Assembly: GCA_021107335.1 (NCBI GenBank)
Contig: JAIOSZ010000036.1
Location: forward strand, 1-6,128
From: Desulfuromonadaceae bacterium
Lineage (GTDB): Bacteria; Desulfobacterota; Desulfuromonadia; Desulfuromonadales; Syntrophotaleaceae
Direction: 5' to 3'
Length of the DNA stretch: 6,128 bases
Within the stretch, counting starts at the first letter, position 1; every line of letters begins with the position of its first letter. The translations under genes were made by a program, and so were the position numbers. This document shows, piece after piece, positions 1-6,128 of this stretch. The notes beneath the pieces were generated by a model, which made no database searches, was not told the DNA's origin, and saw only the letters and a program-made list of their open reading frames with translations.

Positions 1-93
1 CTGAAGATGCGTATGGTGGCGAAGGGACTGTCCGTTGATCCTGAATGGTCGCCGTCAGGCCAGTGCCTTTGTGCCTATAAGAGAACTTTGTAG
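1..93 (+). CDS. Possible C-terminal end of a beta-propeller (PD40/TolB-like) protein, partial
   Basis: The frame is open from the left edge to a TAG at 91-93 and gives about 30 residues. They include the stretch SVDPEWSPSGQ. The pattern DPxWSPxG followed by a short hydrophobic strand (here CLCAY) is typical of the repeat unit in PD40/TolB-like propellers, where WSPDG is the hallmark. If this is real, it would be the last blade of a protein whose body lies outside the window. The evidence is one short motif. The other two forward frames are also open for short distances here, so chance or a decayed gene cannot be excluded. No terminator is visible after the stop. Confidence 0.28.
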   Translation: MKMRMVAKGLSVDPEWSPSGQCLCAYKRTL

Positions 94-262
94 CCGATGT
101 TTAAAATATTAAGGGGAAATTATCTGCTTTCGCTTTGTGGAATGTCAAGGGTTTTCAATTATAGTAGCATAGCGCAAGGCCATGAAAAGACCAGCACTGA
201 AGGCTATGGCGAGTTGCTAGAGTGGTGCTGATGGTGGCTGTAAAATGACTGCTTGTTTCTGC
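94..262. other. AT-rich intergenic stretch with no convincing gene
   Basis: This stretch is clearly richer in A and T than the genes to the right, with runs such as TTTAAAATATTAA near 100. The longest start-to-stop frame is 44 codons (ATG 97 to TGA 231). It has no ribosome binding site and no recognisable motif, so I do not call it a gene. I see no RNA gene, no strong hairpin with a T-tract and no repeat array. It probably separates the upstream gene from the tRNA promoter. Confidence 0.6.
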
Positions 263-291
263 TTGACAAGGTAAATGGCTTGGGTTATAAA
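263..291 (+). promoter_or_regulatory. Sigma70-type promoter for the tRNA
   Basis: A perfect -35 box TTGACA (263-268) is separated by exactly 17 bp from a -10 box TATAAA (286-291, five of six matches to TATAAT). The predicted transcription start is near 297-300, leaving a 5' leader of about 35 nt before the mature tRNA at 335, which RNase P would remove. This is the best promoter match in the window and fits a strongly expressed stable RNA. Confidence 0.75.
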
Positions 292-334
292 GTGATCCTC
301 CTGCAAGGGGAGACACATTTTTCCTCGTAAACAA

Positions 335-411
335 GGCGGTGTAGCTCAGTTGGTTAGAGCATGCGGCTCATATCCGCAGTGTCCGGAGTTCGAATCTCTG
401 CACCGCCACCA
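335..411 (+). tRNA. tRNA with CAU anticodon, probably elongator tRNA-Met
   Basis: The 77-nt sequence folds into a full cloverleaf. The acceptor stem GGCGGTG (335-341) pairs with CACCGCC (401-407). The D stem is GCTC/GAGC, and the anticodon stem TGCGG/CCGCA encloses the loop CTCATAT, with anticodon CAT at 369-371. The variable loop is GTGTC. The T stem CGGAG/CTCTG (one G-T pair) encloses TTCGAAT. The discriminator base is A and CCA is encoded. It is not an initiator, because the first acceptor pair G1-C72 is intact and the anticodon stem lacks three consecutive G-C pairs. A CAU anticodon fits either elongator Met or the lysidine-modified tRNA-Ile that reads AUA. The acceptor stem matches elongator tRNA-Met as I recall it from Bacillus, and lacks the C4-G69 and C5-G68 pairs of E. 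coli tRNA-Ile2, so Met is preferred. tilS lies just downstream. Confidence 0.95.
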
Positions 412-420
412 TTTTTATAA

Positions 421-455
421 ACAAAACCCCCTCCGGTTAACGGTGGGGGTTTTGT
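421..455 (+). terminator. Rho-independent terminator after the tRNA, potentially bidirectional
   Basis: ACAAAACCCCC (421-431) pairs perfectly over 11 bp with GGGGGTTTTGT (445-455). After one T-T mismatch, CCG/CGG pairs (433-435 with 441-443) around the loop GTTAA. The A-run on the left arm and T-run on the right arm give the usual A-stem-T shape, so it could stop transcription in both directions. It begins 10 nt after the tRNA CCA and lies 40 nt before tilS, suggesting that tilS is transcribed separately or by read-through. Confidence 0.9.
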
Positions 456-495
456 CGTTTGGACTTTTGAAAGTATTCTTGGGAATAATCAAGCG

Positions 496-1866
496 ATGAA
501 GGCAATAACGGTTTTGCAGCAAGGACTGCAGGAGTTTTGGGTTCGTCACCGCCTGCCAAAGGGGGTTGGAGTGCTGGTTGCCCTGTCCGGCGGCGGCGAC
601 TCGGTGGCCCTGTTACATCTTTTGTTGCAGATGGCTCCGCTTTTTTCCCTACAGATTAAAGCGGCTCATCTTGATCATGGTATCCGTGCCGAGAGCGGTC
701 GGGATGCTGATTTTGTTCAGCAGCTTTGTTGCGAGTGGCGGATACCTTTGACTGTTGAACGCGTCGATCTGCCCCAGTTGGCCCGGGAGCGGGGACAGGG
801 ATTGGAAGAGGCGGGCCATGAGCTGCGCCGAGAGTTTCTGCAGCGTACCGCTGCCGATTTGGACTGTCGCTTTATCGCCCTTGGTCATCATCGAGGCGAT
901 CAGGCTGAAACTTTGCTGATGCGTCTGGTGCGGGGTAGTGGCTTGACCGGTCTGGCCGCCATGCGGCCCCTCAATGGTTCTTACCTTCGACCTTTGCTGG
1001 ATTTCTCCCGAACCCAGCTCGAGGCTTATTTGGCTGCCATCGATCAGGCTTTTGTGCAGGACGCTAGTAACGAGGATCTCTACTATACCCGCAATCGTCT
1101 TCGCCACCGTGTGTTACCGGAGTTGACGGAACTCAACCCGCGGCTGGAAGAGAACCTGGCGGCTTTGAGTCAGCGGTTTGCCTTGGAGGAAGGATTCTGG
1201 CAGCAAGAGGTGCAGCGAGCTCTGGTTAGGCTTCGAACCGTGGATGACGGGGAGTTGCGGCTCGACCGCTTAGCCCTGCTGGAGCTCCATCCCGCTTTAC
1301 GGGCCCGGGTTCTGCGTCAGGCTCTGCAGGAAGTTCGGGGTGATCTGCGTGGTATCGGCGCGGTGCATATCGATGCTTTGGAAGGACTTCTGCAGGGAGA
1401 TGCGCCCCAGGCCGAGGCGCATTTACCGGCGGCTTGGGCCGGGCGACGTTATGACCGGCTCTGGTTGCGCGTCGCCCCGCCGATGGTGGCGTCACCCTTT
1501 GCGATTGAGGTGCGCGAGCCGGGCGAAGTGCGATTGCCGGACGGGCGGCGGCTCCTGTTTACTCTGGAGGCTTTGCCGCAGGGGGAAAGTGCCACGGCGG
1601 TGGAATTTCTGGCGCAGGCGGTGCCCTTTCCCTTGACGGTGCGTTCTTTCCGTCCCGGCGATCGTTTTCAGCCGCACGGGGCTCCCGGCAGTCGCAAGCT
1701 CAAAAAGTTTTTTATCGATGCTAGAATCGATAAAGAGACGCGTGCGAGTGTGCCCCTTGTCGAGGGGGCTCAGATCCTGTGGCTGGCGGGTCTGGCCCGC
1801 TGTCAGCAGTGGTCATGCGCGGCGGGGGAGGGTCCGGTGTTGAGGGTGGTTCTTCAGTCTCTCTGA
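496..1866 (+). CDS. tilS: tRNA(Ile)-lysidine synthase
   Basis: TilS uses ATP and lysine to convert C34 of the CAU-anticodon tRNA-Ile to lysidine, switching its charging from Met to Ile and its reading from AUG to AUA. It is a cytosolic and normally essential enzyme. The 456-residue product has the N-type ATP pyrophosphatase P-loop SGGGDS at 31-36, the HLDHGIR motif at 58-64, GHHRGDQAET at 130-139 (matching the HHxxDQxET region), and the tRNA-contacting DASNEDLYYTRNRLR at 189-203. The C-terminal TilS domain is present, with SFRPGDRFQP near 384-393 and KLKKFFIDARI near 401. This is the full-length form, slightly longer than the roughly 430 residues of E. coli TilS. The ATG at 496 places the P-loop at the usual distance from the N-terminus. 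Only a weak GGGA (481-484) precedes it as a ribosome binding site. No in-frame alternative start upstream is better. Confidence 0.97.
   Translation: MKAITVLQQGLQEFWVRHRLPKGVGVLVALSGGGDSVALLHLLLQMAPLFSLQIKAAHLDHGIRAESGRDADFVQQLCCEWRIPLTVERVDLPQLARERGQGLEEAGHELRREFLQRTAADLDCRFIALGHHRGDQAETLLMRLVRGSGLTGLAAMRPLNGSYLRPLLDFSRTQLEAYLAAIDQAFVQDASNEDLYYTRNRLRHRVLPELTELNPRLEENLAALSQRFALEEGFWQQEVQRALVRLRTVDDGELRLDRLALLELHPALRARVLRQALQEVRGDLRGIGAVHIDALEGLLQGDAPQAEAHLPAAWAGRRYDRLWLRVAPPMVASPFAIEVREPGEVRLPDGRRLLFTLEALPQGESATAVEFLAQAVPFPLTVRSFRPGDRFQPHGAPGSRKLKKFFIDARIDKETRASVPLVEGAQILWLAGLARCQQWSCAAGEGPVLRVVLQSL
1711..1734. repeat. Perfect 9-bp inverted repeat inside tilS
   Basis: TTTATCGAT (1711-1719) and ATCGATAAA (1726-1734) are exact reverse complements separated by the 6-nt GCTAGA. 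The repeat lies in the C-terminal TilS domain and encodes part of FFIDARIDK, where the repeated Ile-Asp pair contributes to the symmetry. No long T-tract follows, so it is not a normal terminator. It may be a chance product of the codons used. Confidence 0.55.
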
Positions 1867-1895
1867 AGCCGAGATGCCCCTTGTGCATTGGGCGT

Positions 1896-1904
1896 TGGTA
1901 TGAT
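1896..1904 (+). promoter_or_regulatory. Candidate extended -10 promoter for the ftsH operon
   Basis: TGG (1896-1898) directly followed by TATGAT (1899-1904) matches the extended -10 form TGnTATAAT with one mismatch in the hexamer. No good -35 box is found at 16-18 bp, which extended -10 promoters tolerate. It sits in the only sizeable gap (121 nt) before ftsH and would give a leader of about 75-80 nt. Read-through from tilS is the alternative. Confidence 0.4.
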
Positions 1905-1987
1905 AAATTTCGGTAATGTTTCAGCGGCCCTAGGCCATGCTGTACGGCTGTACGCAGTCGTCGTAATAACGATTTTTAGGGGGTATT

Positions 1988-3847
<1,860 letters not shown>

Positions 3848-5038
3848 TTGGCTGTCTCTGTAGAATTGCTTGCGGTGTCCGGCGTCGATGAATTGTGCCG
3901 CCGGTTAGCGGATGTCGGGTTTGCCGTTTCAGAGGCTGAGGCTCAGTTAGCCGGGGTGGTCCCACGTTTGGTGGTTATTTCGAACCTGCCGAGCGCCGAA
4001 GCGGCGTGGCTGGTTGGAACCTTGACCGGCCTGGGCGGTATTGCCTTGGAGCAAACGCAGATTTCAGCAGCCAAACGTCGTCTGGCCTTGGTCGCCTCGA
4101 GCAGCATGTTGCAGGCCTTGGCCCGGTTCGAGACACTAGACCCGCATCTAGCCGCTGAGTTGATCCGCCAGTTAGATTCTGGGCCTCCAATGCCCGTTCA
4201 GTTGGCCGGTAGTCGTTGCATTCTATCCCTTGATCGACCACGGATCATGGGGGTTTTGAACGTTACCCCCGATTCCTTTTATGAAGGCAGTCGCCAAGTC
4301 GCTCTGGACGATGCGTTGCGCCAAGGGGTACGTTTAGCGGCGGAGGGGGCGGACCTCATCGACGTCGGTGGTGAAAGTACCCGCCCGGGGGCAGCGGCTG
4401 TTGACCTTGCCGCAGAGCTGGAACGGGTGGTGCCAGTGATCGAGCGGCTATCCCGGGAAGTCGATTGCCCCCTGTCTGTCGACACCAACAAAAGTCAGGT
4501 GGCCGCCGCTGCAGTGGCCGCTGGCGCCGATTTCGTCAATGACATTAGCGGCCTGCAGTTTGATCCCGGGATGGCGGCAGCGGTGGCCCAAAGCGGCGCC
4601 GGACTGTTTTTGATGCATACCCGGGGACGCCCGCGCTCGATGCAGCAGGATACGGGTTATAACGATCTGCTCGGTGAAATCATCGCCTATCTAAAAGCGG
4701 CTGTTACGCAGGCTGTTACCGCTGGAATCAGCGAACAAAGGCTGGCCATCGATCCTGGTATCGGCTTCGGTAAGAGCGCTGAGGGCAACCTGGAAATTTT
4801 GCAGCGCTTAAAAGAGTTGCATTGTCTCGGTCGTCCCCTGTTGCTTGGCCCCTCGCGGAAGAGTTTTATCGGTCGGGCTCTCGGTCTGGAGGACCCCGCA
4901 GACCGCTTGTCTGGTACTCTGGCGAGCGTTTCCCTCGGGGTGGCGGCCGGTGCGCAGATTTTTCGTGTGCACGATGTGAAGCCAGCCCGGGAAGCGGCCT
5001 TGATGGCCTGGGCGATCTGCCATCAGCAGATGCCCTAA
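3848..5038 (+). CDS. folP: Dihydropteroate synthase, long form with N-terminal extension
   Basis: FolP condenses hydroxymethyl-dihydropterin diphosphate with p-aminobenzoate to form dihydropteroate in folate synthesis; it is the sulfonamide target. The TIM-barrel domain starts near residue 130 with IMGVLNVTPDSF (133-144). It continues with the loop D172-G181 ending GGESTRPG, VDTNK around D212, NDISG at 231-235, MHTRG at 256-260, DPGIGFGK at 302-309, GPSRKSFIG from 334, and the final RVHD at 373-376. All the substrate-binding motifs are present. The protein has 396 residues, against about 280 for E. coli FolP. The surplus is an N-terminal region of about 115-130 residues with a segment NLPSAEAAWLVGTLTGLGG (46-64) and no motif I can assign. 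The start is TTG, immediately after the ftsH TAA, supported by GAGG (3839-3842) five bases upstream. The arrangement implies translational coupling to ftsH. Confidence 0.97.
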   Translation: MAVSVELLAVSGVDELCRRLADVGFAVSEAEAQLAGVVPRLVVISNLPSAEAAWLVGTLTGLGGIALEQTQISAAKRRLALVASSSMLQALARFETLDPHLAAELIRQLDSGPPMPVQLAGSRCILSLDRPRIMGVLNVTPDSFYEGSRQVALDDALRQGVRLAAEGADLIDVGGESTRPGAAAVDLAAELERVVPVIERLSREVDCPLSVDTNKSQVAAAAVAAGADFVNDISGLQFDPGMAAAVAQSGAGLFLMHTRGRPRSMQQDTGYNDLLGEIIAYLKAAVTQAVTAGISEQRLAIDPGIGFGKSAEGNLEILQRLKELHCLGRPLLLGPSRKSFIGRALGLEDPADRLSGTLASVSLGVAAGAQIFRVHDVKPAREAALMAWAICHQQMP

Positions 5039-5056
5039 GAGGATAGACAGCGAATT

Positions 5057-5077
5057 GTTCGCGAGGGTGTCGCGAAC
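5057..5077 (+). promoter_or_regulatory. Perfect 8-bp hairpin just upstream of the cdaA ribosome binding site
   Basis: GTTCGCGA (5057-5064) and TCGCGAAC (5070-5077) are exact reverse complements around the loop GGGTG. The hairpin lies in the 48-nt folP-cdaA gap and ends one base before the GAGG (5079-5082) of cdaA. No T-tract follows, so it is not a terminator. It could modulate cdaA translation, mark an RNA processing site, or be a protein-binding palindrome. An alternative small pairing, CGAA (5051-5054) with TTCG (5058-5061), is mutually exclusive with it. Confidence 0.6.
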
Positions 5078-5086
5078 CGAGGTGTT

Positions 5087-5875
5087 ATGGGCGCAGTTAT
5101 CGACTATTTAAAAGATTTCAGGTGGCTGCTCGATACCCTCGACGTCTTTCTGGTGGCATTCATCATGTACCGGATTATGTTGCTGATCAAAGGCACTCGG
5201 GCGGTGCAGATGCTGTTCGGCCTGGCGGTTATCCTCAGTGTTTATGTCGGTTCCCAACTGACGGGTCTCTATACTCTGCACTGGATTCTGGATAACTTTC
5301 TCTCCTCTATCATTCTAGTTATCGTCGTTCTGTTTCAGGAAGATATCCGCCGCGCTCTTATCCATGTTGGCGCCAATCCCTTTTTCGCCGATCTGTCCTA
5401 TCGAGAAGAGACGGCGGTCATGTCTGAGCTGGTCAAGGCCTGTGTCAATATGGCCAACAAGCGGATCGGTGCCCTGATTGTTATTGAAAGGGAGACGGGC
5501 CTCAAGGATTTTCTGGAAGTCGGGGTGGAGATCGATGCCAAGATTGCCAGTGATCTGATTACCTCGATTTTTCTGCCTTATTCGCCGATCCATGATGGTG
5601 CCCTGGTGATTCAACAGGGGCGCCTGATGCGGGCCGGCTGTTTTTTGCCCCTGACGCAGAATCCTGATATCAGTAAAAATTTCGGTACCCGCCATCGCGC
5701 GGCGATAGGTTTGACCGAATTGGTCGATGCTGTGGCCATCGTGGTGTCTGAAGAGACCGGCAAAATTTCCGTGGTGGTCGGTGGTCGCATTATCCGCGAT
5801 CTCGATTCCACCGCCTTGACCCGGGTGCTCAAGCGACTGCTGGAGCCGCGAGGGAGTAAGAAAAAGGCCAAGTAA
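5087..5875 (+). CDS. cdaA: Membrane diadenylate cyclase (cyclic di-AMP synthase) CdaA
   Basis: CdaA joins two ATP molecules into cyclic di-AMP, a second messenger that controls potassium and osmolyte transport and cell-wall homeostasis. The 262-residue product has three predicted N-terminal membrane segments (about 18-34, 42-58 and 66-84). A linker with FQEDIRRAL leads into the cytosolic DAC domain. The domain carries both catalytic signatures, HDGA (169-172, D170 as the metal and catalytic residue) and GTRHRAA (200-206). Length and layout match the CdaA (YbbP/DacA) class, not the DNA-scanning DisA class. The tail is basic (GSKKKAK). The ATG start is preceded by GAGG (5079-5082). ybbR follows after one base, which matches the widespread cdaA-cdaR pairing. 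All key residues appear intact, so it should be active. Confidence 0.97.
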   Translation: MGAVIDYLKDFRWLLDTLDVFLVAFIMYRIMLLIKGTRAVQMLFGLAVILSVYVGSQLTGLYTLHWILDNFLSSIILVIVVLFQEDIRRALIHVGANPFFADLSYREETAVMSELVKACVNMANKRIGALIVIERETGLKDFLEVGVEIDAKIASDLITSIFLPYSPIHDGALVIQQGRLMRAGCFLPLTQNPDISKNFGTRHRAAIGLTELVDAVAIVVSEETGKISVVVGGRIIRDLDSTALTRVLKRLLEPRGSKKKAK

Positions 5876-5876
5876 T

Positions 5877-6128
5877 ATGTTGAAAAAGCTAACCGAAAAC
5901 TGGGCTCTGAAGTTGCTGGCTCTGGTCTTCGCCTGCATTCTGTGGTTTTTTGTCACCGGGGAGCAGAAGCTGGAGCTTTCCTATTCGGTGCCCTTAGAGC
6001 TGAAGAATATGCCCGTTGGCATGATGGTGGCCAACGATATCCCGAGTATGATTGACGTGCGCATCAGCGGCCCCCGTACTCGGCTGATGAACCTGCAGTT
6101 GCAGGATATCGTCATTACGGTGAATCTC
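5877..6128 (+). CDS. ybbR: YbbR-domain membrane protein (CdaR-like regulator), 5' part
   Basis: The reading frame opens with ATG at 5877, one base after the cdaA stop, and stays open for 84 codons to the window edge. The N-terminus has a basic start (MLKKLTENWALK) and one membrane segment (about 9-26, ending CILWFFVTG). The start of an extracytoplasmic YbbR repeat follows, with the strand pattern YSVPLELKNMPVGM and then IDVRISGPRTRL. In Firmicutes the equivalent protein, CdaR, sits in the membrane beside CdaA and modulates its activity. The same role here is inferred from position and topology. A weak AAGG (5864-5867) may serve as the ribosome binding site, and translational coupling to cdaA is likely. 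The C-terminal YbbR repeats lie outside the window, and glmM would be the expected next gene. Confidence 0.92.
   Translation, partial: MLKKLTENWALKLLALVFACILWFFVTGEQKLELSYSVPLELKNMPVGMMVANDIPSMIDVRISGPRTRLMNLQLQDIVITVNL

Noticed and set aside
97..231. 44-codon open frame starting at ATG 97
   Set aside because: It has no ribosome binding site and no recognisable motif, and it lies in AT-rich sequence between a possible gene end and a tRNA promoter.
335..411. Calling the tRNA initiator Met
   Set aside because: The first acceptor pair G1-C72 is fully paired, and the anticodon stem (TGCGG/CCGCA) lacks the three consecutive G-C pairs of initiator tRNAs.
452..479. TTGTCG, 16 bp, TATTCT as a promoter for tilS
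   Set aside because: Each box matches only four of six positions, and the -35 lies within the tRNA terminator stem. It is too weak to list as a feature.
649..1107. Open frames on the minus strand within tilS
   Set aside because: They are antisense to a conserved coding region with intact motifs, and their translations show no domain features.
1877..1884. CCCCTTGT as a sigma32 (heat-shock) -10 box before ftsH
   Set aside because: It resembles CCCCATnT, but no CTTGAA-like -35 lies at the required 13-15 bp. The nearest match is only about 9 bp away.
5315..5956. 213-codon minus-strand frame over cdaA and ybbR
   Set aside because: It runs antisense through the catalytic DAC domain and the start of ybbR, and has no recognisable domain.

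Overview
The window is a conserved housekeeping segment from a Gram-negative, probably delta-type bacterium (Desulfuromonadales/Geobacterales-like). It is read almost entirely on the + strand. That placement is an inference from gene order: tRNA-CAU, tilS, ftsH, folP, cdaA, ybbR. The ftsH-folP pair is typical of proteobacteria, where glmM often follows. The cdaA-ybbR(-glmM) block is best known from Firmicutes. I recall the two being joined in Geobacter and Desulfuromonas relatives, but no search was run here.

Layout. Positions 1-334 hold a possible 30-codon tail of an upstream gene, then AT-rich non-coding DNA ending in a near-consensus sigma70 promoter (TTGACA, 17 bp, TATAAA; 263-291). That promoter fits a CAU-anticodon tRNA (335-411), best read as elongator tRNA-Met, which is followed by a strong hairpin terminator (421-455). 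tilS (496-1866) comes next. A 121-nt gap carries an extended -10 candidate and a small leader hairpin. Then comes a tight run: ftsH (1988-3847), folP (3848-5038, TTG start touching the ftsH stop), cdaA (5087-5875) and ybbR/cdaR (5877 to beyond the window edge). No terminator is visible after 1988, so ftsH-folP-cdaA-ybbR looks like one transcript that probably continues into glmM.

Function. TilS gives the AUA-reading tRNA-Ile its lysidine, and the adjacent tRNA also has a CAU anticodon. FtsH is the membrane AAA+ zinc protease, and FolP makes dihydropteroate for folate. CdaA synthesises cyclic di-AMP at the membrane, and YbbR/CdaR is its likely membrane-anchored regulator. Together they link decoding accuracy, membrane protein turnover, folate synthesis and c-di-AMP control of envelope and osmotic balance.

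Nothing here looks like a new defence or mobile system. The points worth a second look are the roughly 115-130-residue N-terminal extension on FolP, a perfect 8-bp hairpin just upstream of the cdaA ribosome binding site, a perfect 9-bp inverted repeat inside tilS, the CAU-tRNA/tilS adjacency, and the possible gene remnant at the left edge.
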